Source of the DNA: Mesostigma viride
Taxonomy: Eukaryota; Streptophyta; Mesostigmatophyceae; Mesostigmatales; Mesostigmataceae
Length of the DNA: 64,000 nt
Direction: 5' to 3'
Assembly: GCA_009746045.1 (NCBI GenBank)
Contig: RPFO01000213.1
Coordinates: forward strand, 11,302,593 to 11,366,592
Every line of letters begins with the position of its first letter. The stretch's first letter is position 1. A model generated the notes under the pieces. It was not told the DNA's origin, searched no databases, and saw only the letters and a list, made by a program, of their open reading frames with translations. Both the position numbers and the translations under genes were made by a program. This document shows positions 1-9,825 of the stretch, piece by piece.

Positions 1-1288
1 CGGGAGAACAGGCCTGCTGGATCTCAGCAACCTGTATGAAGGGTCCACCACTTCGGTGCGCACTTCTTACGGGACCACGCCCCCATGCCCTTTACAGAAG
101 GGTGTGTGGCAGGGCTGCGTGCTGTCGCCCTACCTGTTCATTATTGTGGTCGAATACGTAATGATTCAGGCGCGCAAGCGATTTGCCCGCATCGTGGGTA
201 GGGAACCAGGGGTGCAGGTTGCTAACAAATTCTGGCATGGTGGTGCGGACACGGAAATTCGGCTCAGTGGCAGACATCATCTACGCAGACGACACCACCC
301 TCTTTGAGGACACTGAGCGCGTGCAGACATGGCTTGACTGCCTGGCTATCGAGGCCCGTGCAGTGGGGCTTGAGGTCAGCAAGAAGACAGAGGCCCTGGC
401 GGTTGGGCTCACCAACTCACCGCCGCCCCTCTATCTCCTCGACGGCTCTCGAGTCCTGTATCGGGATCGCGTCAAGCTGCTGTCAGGGCAGCCTGCTCCC
501 CAGCTGCGAGGTTGATGTGGACAATCGCATCTCCCTCGCCTGGCACGCTTTACGCCAGTACCGGGCCCTGTGGCGCAAGCCCCTGGGCAAGATCGAGAAA
601 CAGGACCTGTTCAAGGTCCTCGTCGTTCCTGTTCTCACGTATGGGGCCGAGACGTGGACCCTCACCGCCGACCTGGCCCGCAAGCTGGACGGCACGGTCA
701 CCAACATGCTGCGTTCCATTTTCAGAGTAGTAGGATATGCTGCTCATGTCCGTAATGAGGACCTGTACCAGGGCATGCCCTATATCACCAGCGACGCCTG
801 CAGCTCGTAGGGCACCTAGCTCGCACCAACGAGGTAGACACCTCACGGGGCCCCCCCGCAGGACTGCGACCAGCCCAGCCTGGCTGGCACCTCCTGACGT
901 GGGCCGGGCCCAGTGACGTTAGACGCCGCAAGGCCCGCACCTTCAAAGAACAGCTAGTAGAGGACATGGGGGGCCTAGGCCTCTCCGTGATTTGGAAGAA
1001 GATGATGGACAAGGCCAAGTGGGCCCAGGTCATAGAGGACAACGAGCCCCCCGGGGAAGCGCCCGCGTGTGCAATCCCGTGGGAGGCACGCCAGACAGCT
1101 CCCCTAGGGCAGCGTGCGGCTGTCTAGATAGATGTTGTAGTTAGAATGCTGTTAGATCGATGTAGTATGTAGCTGATGTAGATAGATTATACCGGTAGGA
1201 CTGTTTGCACCCATCCATGGATCCATCCATCGGGGTTAATGCTCCGTGACTCCCCAACGGGAGCACGAGTCTTATTAATTAATTAAAT
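1..1288 (+). mobile_element. LINE-A copy 1: 5'-incomplete non-LTR retrotransposon
   Basis: The 3' part of a LINE enters from the left edge. It holds the end of a reverse transcriptase and a C-terminal region, then a 3' UTR with CATCC repeats (about 1210-1230), a terminal stem-loop (CTCCC-CAAC-GGGAG, 1250-1263) and a TTAAT-type tail (1271-1287). Related 3' ends occur at 12949-13990, 33531-34066 and 39931-40200, which defines the family. It appears inserted in the 3' UTR of the minus-strand LINE-B element, because sequence right of 1289 matches that UTR as seen near 41284. The left junction is outside the window, so no target-site duplication can be checked. Confidence 0.85.
86..1100 (+). pseudogene. 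LINE-A reverse transcriptase, 3' part, frameshifted
   Basis: The RT thumb and palm end can be followed through three frames. One frame has QGCVLSPYLF (RT motif B region, about 110-140). The next has IIYADDTTLF (motif C with the catalytic ADD, about 268-300) and continues to about 510. A third frame from about 510 has the VLTYGAETWTL motif typical of LINE RTs and ends at a stop near 808. A further shift gives a C-terminal tail with a DKAKW motif near 1009-1023. At least three frame changes make this copy non-functional as sequenced. The fold assignment is secure; the exact clade cannot be told from this piece. Confidence 0.85.
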
Positions 1289-2019
1289 AATAGGCACACA
1301 TGTACATGGCTAAATAATGCTCGTGAATCAGCTGGTATATAGTGCCTGTAGGAGGCGTACATGTACATGGCCACGGTCTATCTGTTCTACACTACTATAC
1401 TGCTGTATTCCCCTAAGCTGCATGGGGCGTCTGGAGTCGCTGGGGCCGCGGGGGTCGAGCATTCCAGGGCTTGTGGCCGCCCCCTTCCAGTACACCGGCT
1501 GCCCCGCCTTGGTCTCCGGAGCTGGAGGTAGGTCGGCCATATAGCTCCCGTACGTCGCCGTTGTTGCTGCGCCAGGCAGGGTCAAGTCGTCGTCAAGGGT
1601 GAAGTGAGTCTTCTCGAGCTGCTTGCGGCGTCTGAAAAAAGAAATCTTGTCCGCCGGTGAGAAGGAGCGGGGGCGCCCCTGCCTTACCCCGCGCGCGGGG
1701 GAGGCGGTGGGCGACCAGCTCGATCTCACCATTAATTAAGGCCCATGCGTGCAAGGATTTTGCTCTCAAACGCACGCGTAAGCTTCTCGGAATTCTCACC
1801 TTCCTCCATGTCGAAGTTCTTGGACGATGACGTTGAGGCTGCGCTTGGCGAGCTCGGCCTCCTCGCGGAGGTCAAGCGTCTGCCGCTGGAGCTGGGCTGC
1901 GACGACGGAGGTCAGTGGTGGAGGTGGTGTGCTGATTAAGCATGTCCGCCCAGGTCGGGATGGGAGGAGCATTGCCGGCCAGGCCAGCAGGGGCTGGCTT
2001 GGCGGCAATGTCCTTCACC

Positions 2020-3510
2020 GCCGGGTTGGCAAATACGTGTACGGGGTATAGTACGCGGACCTAAAATACGCGTATTATACGCGGGGGGTGTAAAATACGC
2101 GGCGGTAAAATACACGACAGTTTTTGTGGTCCAATTGTCAGTCACCCAATTAGCACGCTCCTTGATGATGGTCATGCAGTTATTGCAACTGAAATTTGGT
2201 GTATATGCGTATTTATTAACATCTTCCATTTATGCCCTGCAATCCTATCTGATTATGATTTGTTAAATGCAGGGGGGAGCAGGCTGCAACGGGAATTGTA
2301 AGGAATCAATTAATTAATTAATTGTAAGGAAAGCCATCCACTATATAGTGCATGAGAGGACATAAGACACAACAACTAAGGACCTTGCTCTCAAGGATCC
2401 CACAACAAGCTCCATACACATACACACACATTCATTATTGACAAAATGCACAGCAGCAGAGGATATAAGACACGAGGACCTTGCTCTCCTTCTTCTTCAC
2501 TAGAAGCTCGCCACGTACCCAACAACTTCCGAGAAGGAGGGGTGACGTGCCCTCCTTTGTACTGGATCATGCCGGCCACCATCTGCTTGAAAGAGGCGCT
2601 CATCTCAGCCGCATTGAAGCAATGCCGTTCTCGATAAAAAATTCGGCAGCCAGCAGCTGGACACCTCTCTCGTCGACGGGAACCAGCCATTTGGTGATGC
2701 TCAGCTGGCCTTTGTTGGGAACCTACGACAAGTCAGCCGGGGCAGCCCCTCCCATCTCCGCCATTGCCCTGTTCAAATTGTGATGCTTCTTGGCGTCTGA
2801 CTTCTGCAACTTGTTGTTAGCAATCCTGAGTCTGAAACCTGCTCCGGATATTCGGTGGAATTTTGTCGCAGGGTAACATCCCTTCCCCTGCGATTCCGGC
2901 AAAGTGTGCACGGACTCGGAATACGCTGATTGCCCCCGCCCCGGCCCGTATGAGAACTTGTTGCAAAATGAGCAGAACTTATTCGACACAAACTGCGTTT
3001 TGTTACTAACAGCATCTGTGACTGCTTCTTTCTTCTCGAGAACGAAATCCCATTCAGGCCCTTTCTTCTTCATGGCTGCAAATCGAAAATGGCTGCACAC
3101 TGTCGCACAGTCGCACTGGCCTCGTCGTCGCTGTATTGCATTACACCGTCAGTAGCACAGCTGGCATCAATTGCTGGCACACTGTTATCACTACATTATG
3201 TACCTGGTCGATCCTATAGCCATGTCTCCTACCGGCCAAACATTTTGCAAGGCTTGCGCTTTATATGAAAAGAACTGTACGCATCTACTTCTATAGTAGT
3301 AAAAATCTCAAATGTGCAGTGAACGCGCCGCGCCCATGCAGAACCTGGGCACCGCGCCAGTACCCGCTGCCCGCTGTTACCCCCGAAAAATTCTAAGTCC
3401 AAACCGCGTAGTCTGAAGTAAAGTACTTACGCGTATAATACGCGGAGGCCTAAAATATGCGTTATCCCGCATTTTTTCGCATCTGTACGGCGTATACTGA
3501 CCAACCCGGC
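2020..3510 (-). mobile_element. hAT-like DNA transposon remnant with GCCGGGTTGG inverted ends
   Basis: The left end reads GCCGGGTTGG (2020-2029) and the right end is its exact reverse complement (3501-3510). Flanks are TTCACC on the left and TTTACC on the right (one mismatch); the duplication can be read as 6 to 9 bp because GCC is ambiguous, and hAT elements usually make 8 bp. The uninterrupted ORF1 at about 42020-42060 shows the empty site. Subterminal stretches rich in TACGCG and TATTATACGCG occur at both ends. Internally it carries fragments of a BED-finger transposase on the minus strand. At 1.49 kb it is too short for a complete hAT transposase, so it is non-autonomous or deleted. Confidence 0.75.
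2391..3100 (-). pseudogene. hAT-type transposase N-terminal fragments
   Basis: The upstream segment (3100-2723) has a CSFCNKFSYG motif in a basic context, like a BED-type zinc finger. The downstream segment (2690-2391) contains FNAAEMSASFKQMVAGMI followed by PPSRKLL, which fits the conserved N-terminal part of hAT transposases (phenylalanine-asparagine, SFK.MV, PPSR). A stop and frame changes separate the two, and the catalytic RNase H-like domain and dimerisation domain are absent. This is a broken gene. The family call rests on motif order recognised by eye. Confidence 0.6.
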
Positions 3511-4411
3511 TTTACCGCCTGTGCGGTGAGGCCTGCTGTGGTGTTCTGCAGGACCTCGATAGCGATGGCATCAACATTTCCTTAAGACGCTGGTCGATGT
3601 CGCGTAGCTGGGCGGTGATGGAGTCGGTGGATCGAGGCGGAGGGGGGGGGGGGGGTGGAGGCGAGGAGGGTGGCGGTGGCGGTGGGGATGGTGGGGAGCT
3701 CAGCAGCCAGCGTGCGGCCCACAGCTGCCACATCTGCAGCAATGGGCGTCACGTGCTGTGAGAGGGCGTCGTGGAGGTGGTGGAGGAAGGTGGATTCGGT
3801 AATAATGGGGGCGGGGTGCAGGTCTGCAGGAGGTCCTCGGCTGAGCGCTTAATGAGGGTAAAGAGAGCTGCGAGCTGAAGGTTGGGGCGAGACTCAGCCG
3901 GCCAGGTTGGTCGAAGAAGGAGCGTCAGATACGCGGTGGGAAAACCGGCTGTCAGCTCAGTTGCGGAAAAAAGTGGGTTTTGGAGTTGAGTTGCTGGCAC
4001 AGGGCCAGCAGCGAGGCGCGTGACCCGTAAAACACGAGCTCCAGTATCTTGATGGGTGGCATATCGAACTGAAAGGCAGGCCTGTTGACGTCGAAGGTGG
4101 TATAAAGAGCCGATCAACGTCAAAATCACGCTCAGACCAGCCAGGTTCGCCTGGGCAACTGCGCTTTGGGTCAGGCGATGCAGAGGGCGAGGAAAGCCCG
4201 GGAGGTATCTGGGCGACCACCAGTGCGCGACTAATGACTATAGTGTCACCACTGCCTTCCGGCCCTGATGGCGAAGCTGCAGCCGGAGGTGCAGACGTAT
4301 TTTCATTGCCGAGCGCAGCCGTCAGGCTGCGTTGCGTCGATGGGCGTTTGCTCATCGTATATTGCGTAATAGCGTCGCAAAATTATATCAGCATGTGCGT
4401 CTTAGAATTAA

Positions 4412-6312
4412 GGGGACTCGCACGTCCAAAAGCCTGAAAAACTGACTTTAATGAATTTCAGTTCCAATGCACTCGGGAACCATCTAGTGATGATTGAGTA
4501 CCATAAATATGATGTTTGGACATTCATGCCACCACTTGTTGGGGGTACTACGCCCAACCACGCACCGGTGGCGAGCTAAAAATAGAAAAAGACGCTATTT
4601 ATGAGATATTTTGCCCAAGACAGACCACTTATCCAAATGACCTGCCCATACATTTCTGCAAAGTTCCCCCACTTTTTTAATTAAAAGCTGGGCTATTTAC
4701 ATGGCCAAAATGGTCACATTTGTTTGAGTTATTAATTTTCCCGCAAAATGGGTACTTTTTTGAGCCAAAAAAAATAAATCAAATCATTAACACATCAGAT
4801 TGGGTCATCCATACATTTTAAATTCCACTGAGTGGGGGGAAACACAACCCCAAAGTTTGAGCTCATTCTGACAAGCGTAGCTCAAGTTATTGATTTTCCT
4901 GTGATGCCACCTGGGTAGACGCTAAAAGAGAATTGAGCTAGTGCTGAGCCAAAATGACATCTGTTTTGCTACCCTAGACACCCAAAAACATGCCCACTTT
5001 GATCACGGAGTGTGAGGAGGATGTCCGGAGCGTCATACGCCCCACCCCTCCATCGTCACAGCCAGCCTTGTGAGTCTACAAGGCTGGTAGGACGACACGC
5101 CTGAGCAGCATATGTCATGCCTATCTCAGGCTAATAATGTGTGATTTTGTGCCAACAACCAAGTTGTTCCACCCAACAACACATTAAAAACCCTCTTCCA
5201 AAATGCCCAACAAGCCGGACATGTGGAGGACCACACACGCAGTATATAAAGAGAAAATAAGCTGACTTTTTATCCAGCCAACCTGTGGCTAGCTGCTCTG
5301 GTTAGCATGACAAAGGCTATCATTTACTCAGTGGGAAAGGTGAAGAGACCATTGGAACAACCTACCTGACGCATGTGCCACCAAAGCATTGTGTCCCGCA
5401 AAATGCACACTGCCTCCTTTCTAACAAGCACGAGCCACTTTCTTTAGGAGACTGGTGCCAGCTCGTCAGTGTCTGGGGAAAATGATGCCGCTGCTTAGGA
5501 AGACCGCGTGAATTTCCTCGAACACAACTGTCTATAAAGCAAAAGAAATTTCAGAGAAGCATGGAAATAAAAGCATTACACCTTCCCGACAGGTTGTGGG
5601 CCACGCGCTGCAGCAAGCCAGCCACGTCACCGACGAACTTGCTAAAAAACATCCAGGAATCCAGCGATGCAGCGCCAGGACCCGCAACTTCATGGCTGCA
5701 TCTGGCCGGAAAGAAGGCAAAAAGCTTACGCTCAACGAGCTAAGAAAGCAGGAAAGCGCTATCTTAGAACGTTTAATACAAGAACGTACCATAACGGGCA
5801 TTTATTCGTGCCCAGGCGCACAAGAAAGGCCACCCTTTCATGGAGAGGTCGGGCGCGCATCGCGCAGGCCTAATGTTATCTTACCGCAAAATGACGGGAA
5901 AGGTAAAGATAGCAGCGGGAATTTTTACGGCTTTAGAAACATCATTAAACTAGCTTCCATTAGGACCATCAAAACTGGCAACAATCGACAATCACACCTG
6001 CAGGCATCAATTATACTTTATTCATCCCGACAGAAATTCAGGCCGGACCCCCCCTGCCGATGGTAAAGAAAAAGAGCCCGCGACATTATAGATCGCAACT
6101 ATCCCACCATAAATTAGAATCAGTAACTAATTTTCTCCAAGAATCGAGCATTTTTTCTGCTTTCCGCGAGCCAGATTTGTCACGTTTCGTCTAAAAGCAG
6201 TCGCCATGGCCACTTCCGCAAGGGGTGCGCGCACCGTGCACCCACTTTTCATGGTACGGAGGGTACCGCGGAATTTTTTTGGCGCGGAAAATATTCGCCA
6301 CGCCGAGTCCCC
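4412..6312. mobile_element. GGGGAC-ended DNA element, copy 1
   Basis: The ends are inverted GGGGACTCG (4412-4420) and CGAGTCCCC (6304-6312), each flanked by TTAA (4408-4411 and 6313-6316). The other LINE-B copy lacks the insert. The element is 1,901 bp. A second copy (9826-11710, opposite orientation, 1,885 bp) shares both ends and scattered internal blocks, so this is a family. On its minus strand, near 6208, it has a short ORF corresponding to the one at about 9928 in copy 2. No known transposase motif is visible. It may be non-autonomous, or its transposase may be unrecognised. Confidence 0.75.
5596..6066 (+). CDS. Possible protein encoded by the GGGGAC element (unrecognised)
   Basis: A 156-residue reading frame lies inside the element. 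A block containing RTITGIYS, a GAQER motif and SRRPNVI has a recognisable counterpart in copy 2 on the minus strand near 10270-10340 (RTIKDII, SGEQGR, MRRP). Frames differ between copies and stops are present in copy 2, so the ancestral coding frame is uncertain. No known domain is recognised. The charge pattern is basic and hydrophilic, with no membrane segment. It could be a decayed transposase or accessory protein, or simply conserved non-coding sequence. Confidence 0.3.
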   Translation: MGHALQQASHVTDELAKKHPGIQRCSARTRNFMAASGRKEGKKLTLNELRKQESAILERLIQERTITGIYSCPGAQERPPFHGEVGRASRRPNVILPQNDGKGKDSSGNFYGFRNIIKLASIRTIKTGNNRQSHLQASIILYSSRQKFRPDPPCRW

Positions 6313-6498
6313 TTAAGACGAAGCGATTGTGATATTCACAGCTGAATTCGGTGCTCAAACGTGAAAGTTATGAGCTCCGCCGTCAGCCATGGCTACCTCG
6401 TGGAAACAGAGCTGGATGGAATGTTAATGGATGGAATGTGAATGGATTGCACCTATGGCCGGGAAAAATGCCAGGAGAGACCGCTAGGGTCAGGCTCC

Positions 6499-6708
6499 AT
6501 CTAGATCAGTGTGAGCTAGTACGCCGTATTATACGCCGTATTATACGAAATACGCAATACGCCGAGGTTTGGCGTATTGCCGTACTAGAAATTTTGCTAG
6601 TAGTACGCCGTATTATACACGTATAATACACGTATTATACGAAATACGCAATACGCCGAGGTTTTGCCGTATTGCCGTATTGCCGTACTAGCTCACACTG
6701 ATCTAGAT
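6499..6708. mobile_element. Foldback (MITE-like) element with 25-bp perfect inverted repeats
   Basis: Arms at 6499-6523 and 6684-6708 are perfect reverse complements (core ATCTAGATCAGTGTGAGC). Between them are repeats of CGTATTATACG and AATACGCAATACGCCGAGG, the latter occurring twice (about 6549 and 6642). The 210-bp unit has no coding capacity. Its subterminal vocabulary (TATTATACGC) resembles the ends of the hAT-like element at 2020-3510, so it may be a miniature relative; that link is inference. It separates a LINE-B leader fragment from a LINE-A tail. Confidence 0.6.
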
Positions 6709-6831
6709 AGACTGAATTGACCGGTAGGATTGCATCCATCCATGCATCCACGATCGCCAGGCGTTCAGACATAGTTGTCTCACTTCATCCATCCAGCGGG
6801 GTACATTAATACTCCGTGGCTCCCCAAATGT
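6709..6831 (+). mobile_element. LINE-A-like 3' tail fragment
   Basis: The string ACCGGTAGGATTG, CATCC repeats, then a CGGGG block and CTCCGTGGCTCCCC (about 6719-6827) match the end of LINE-A at 1190-1256. The terminal stem is cut after CTCCCCAA and is followed directly by the GACAT/GAAAT array. The array therefore lies where the LINE's simple-repeat tail would be. Confidence 0.65.
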
Positions 6832-7259
6832 AAATGAAATGACATGACATGACATGACATGACATGACATGAAATGAAATGAAATGAAATGACATGACAT
6901 GAAATGAAATGAAATGAAATGAAATGAAATGAAATGAAATGAAATGAAATGAAATGAAATGAAATGAAATGAAATGAAATGAAATGAAATGAAATGAAAT
7001 GAAATGAAATGAAATGAAATGAAATGAAATGAAATGAAATGAAATGAAATGAAATGAAATGAAATGAAATGAAATGAAATGAAATGAAATGAAATGAAAT
7101 GAAATGAAATGAAATGAAATGAAATGAAATGAAATGAAATGAAATGAAATGAAATGAAATGAAATGAAATGAAATGAAATGAAATGAAATGAAATGAAAT
7201 GAAATGAAATGAAATGAAATGAAATGAAATGAAATGAAATGAAATGAAATGAAATGAAA
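6832..7259. repeat. GAAAT pentanucleotide array, segment 1
   Basis: The first 70 bp mix GACAT and GAAAT units; from about 6900 the array is pure GAAAT. It continues at 9264-9825 and 11711-11844, after removal of two insertions. The minus strand is open in several frames and encodes an SFHFI repeat, but this is an artefact of the five-base period with no stop codon. Confidence 0.95.
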
Positions 7260-9266
7260 GGCCTCCCTACGTTCACCACACCACTCTAAGTACGGTGTGA
7301 AAATGGAAAACAAAGCACATGTCTCAAGGCGCCGCGCCCCCCTCAAACAAGGGCGGGCACGGTTGCCAGTAGGCACTAGTACCGGCGCACCGCCGGTCCC
7401 TTTTCTCTCTCTAGTCCTAAGTAACAACAAGCACCTAACATGGTGTAGGTGACGTACGGTAGAGCTACGCTACAGGCGGCAGATCGGCCCCCTTTGAGCC
7501 CGCCGCAACATAACTATAAAATGAGCAGATAGCTCAGAAAATAGGTGCTGAAGCTAAGGTCCATTGGAGTGCCTTCCTACCAGAGAAACAAGTTTATTAC
7601 AATAAGTGTGTGCAGGCTTTAACAGTTGAGCCTAGCCACACCCTCAAAATCATTGTACAAGTCATTGTCAAGTTAGGCCAGTCCACCATGCTGGGGCCCA
7701 GCACATGCCCCCTTGGTCCAATCTTGTCCCACATCACCATCTCTGGCCACCCAGGCCGTTTCCAGCCCTGGTGGTAGGAACGCAACCACTTGGAATGCTG
7801 GGCTCTTGTTGGCATGATGATGCCCTCCTTCCCGCCCCCGTGTGGCCGCTACGGTCTCCCGGCGGACGCAGGGCGGAGCCACATGCGTTCCCCTTCCTAG
7901 AGGGGCGCATCCCAGTGCTGCCGCTTTAGGACTTATGCCACCTGGGAACGTCTCCAGCTCACCCAACCACCATCACCAGCCCACCGGCAAAGCCGCTGGG
8001 ATTTCCCGAGGGTAGAGCCACTGCCACTGGCTCCATTACCCCCCATCGTGGTGATAATGATGGCTGCGGACCTCCTAGCGCCAAGGCTCACCATCGCCAT
8101 GGTGTCACGAGCCTTGGCGCAGCCGCAGCCGAGTGGAGCTTTATTATGGTATATAATGCATTTTCTTAAAACAAAGCCGGACCGCACTGCCGGGTTCCAC
8201 ACGCGCCCCCCGCGAGGGGAAAATTTTTTTCCAGGCTTGCCAAGCGCTGTAGAGTTTCTTAACCAGATTTTTTGTAAGTGCGCATGAATACCCACGGTTT
8301 TCCGCAGCTTCCCACCTCTCCCTTATCGCCAAGGGCAGAAGGGGCCTGCTCGCCGGAGCGCCGAGAGGGTACAGAGTGCCTGCCGACCTACCCATGCCGA
8401 CAGGACCCCCCCCCGACCCACGGCAGCCGCTGCCTTTGCTGAAAAACTGGGCAATTATGAAGAGCGCGCTCCTCCCACCAAGATTCGCTCCAGCCCCGCA
8501 TCCTCCCCGAAACTCCCGTCTGGCCACAGGCCGAAAGATCGGGTCCGCTGTCAGGCTCCTGGTAGTTATGGGCTACCCTGGCACCCCACGCTAGCCATCT
8601 CCACGTTTAAGGCAGATTCGCCTCCACCTGTGATTCTTTCCACCGTAGCCGCTGGCCCTGGCCTGTATGGCTCCTTCCCTGACGTTGTCCGACTAAAAAC
8701 GCAGCTTCCCCAGTGTCAGGAAGCTGCTTGCCGCACCCAGGGGTAGAGGGGAATCGTCAGTGGGCCCAGCGCCGGAAATCACACCCTTTTACTCAAATCG
8801 TAGAGCCCCCACCCAACAACCATTACCGTGGCCTGTAACGGTAGGTGGCGATCATAAAGACTTTTATTCCAGGCCTCTCCACGCCCGGAGAGGCCGATGG
8901 CATCGTCTTACATTCAGCGCAGCCGCCATAGCGGCCAGCCGACCTTGCCAGCAAATGCTGGGATCAAGTTGCGAAGCTGCAAAAAGGCCTCCCTACGTTC
9001 ACCACACCACTCTAAGTACGGTGTGAAAATGGAAAACAAAGCACATGTCTCAAGGCGCCGCGCCCCCCTCAAACAAGGGCGGGCACGGTTGCCAGTAGGC
9101 ACTAGTACCGGCGCACCGCCGGTCCCTTTTCTCTCTCTAGTCCTAAGTAACAACAAGCACCTAACATGGTGTAGGTGACGTACGGTAGAGCTACGCTACA
9201 GGCGGCAGATCGGCCCCCTTTGAGCCCGCCGCAACATAACTATAAAATGAGCAGATAGCTCAGAAA
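7257..9266. mobile_element. Candidate TRIM-like element: 284-bp direct repeats around 1.44 kb, inside the GAAAT array
   Basis: Positions 7257-7540 and 8983-9266 are identical (284 bp, offset 1,726). They flank 7541-8982, and the whole is embedded in GAAAT repeats on both sides, as expected for an insertion with terminal direct repeats. The repeats do not start with TG. No clear tRNA primer site follows the left copy, and only a short AAAAAGG precedes the right copy. No gag or pol motif is present inside. Alternatives are a local duplication or an assembly join across the array. Confidence 0.5.
7541..8982. other. Internal region of the direct-repeat element, no gene recognised
   Basis: I see only short overlapping reading frames of unremarkable composition on both strands, and no reverse transcriptase, protease, integrase or transposase motif. 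The sequence appears only once in the window. Confidence 0.5.
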
Positions 9267-9825
9267 TGAAATGAAATGAAATGAAATGAAATGAAATGAA
9301 ATGAAATGAAATGAAATGAAATGAAATGAAATGAAATGAAATGAAATGAAATGAAATGAAATGAAATGAAATGAAATGAAATGAAATGAAATGAAATGAA
9401 ATGAAATGAAATGAAATGAAATGAAATGAAATGAAATGAAATGAAATGAAATGAAATGAAATGAAATGAAATGAAATGAAATGAAATGAAATGAAATGAA
9501 ATGAAATGAAATGAAATGAAATGAAATGAAATGAAATGAAATGAAATGAAATGAAATGAAATGAAATGAAATGAAATGAAATGAAATGAAATGAAATGAA
9601 ATGAAATGAAATGAAATGAAATGAAATGAAATGAAATGAAATGAAATGAAATGAAATGAAATGAAATGAAATGAAATGAAATGAAATGAAATGAAATGAA
9701 ATGAAATGAAATGAAATGAAATGAAATGAAATGAAATGAAATGAAATGAAATGAAATGAAATGAAATGAAATGAAATGAAATGAAATGAAATGAAATGAA
9801 ATGAAATGAAATGAAATGAAATGAA
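9264..9825. repeat. GAAAT pentanucleotide array, segment 2
   Basis: About 112 uninterrupted copies of GAAAT run between the right direct repeat and the GGGGAC element. No variant unit was seen, unlike segments 1 and 3, which suggests recent expansion or homogenisation. Confidence 0.97.

Larger units (their letters stand above)
1330..4400 (-). pseudogene. LINE-B ORF1 (RNA-binding protein-like), interrupted
   Basis: Pieces at 3957-4355, 3512-3742, 1796-2008 and 1328-1732 correspond in order to the better-preserved ORF1 at 41374-42908. The C-terminal part (1593-1799) shows an ELVAHRLPRARGK segment followed by a TLDDDLT segment, resembling the nucleic-acid-binding C-terminal domain of LINE ORF1 proteins. 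The reading frame changes several times and a hAT-like element splits it at 2020-3510. The function as an RNA-binding chaperone is inferred from family resemblance; there is no evidence that this copy is expressed. Confidence 0.6.
1289..6498 (-). mobile_element. LINE-B copy 1: HAL1-like, ORF1-only LINE, broken by two nested elements
   Basis: Read on the minus strand: a 5' leader (about 6400-6317, matching 42888-42960), ORF1 (about 4400-3511 and 2019-1380), then a 3' UTR ending where LINE-A is inserted. The ORF1-to-UTR junction is the same as in the copy at 40974-42960, and no reverse transcriptase follows ORF1 in either. Two insertions interrupt it: a hAT-like element at 2020-3510 and a GGGGAC-ended element at 4412-6312. 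The uninterrupted copy gives the empty-site sequence for both. Confidence 0.7.

Noticed and set aside
6780-7430. Long minus-strand frames encoding an SFHFI repeat (also 9196-10023)
   Set aside because: A five-base repeat with no stop codon in these frames stays open by default; there is no gene context and frames on the same strand overlap.
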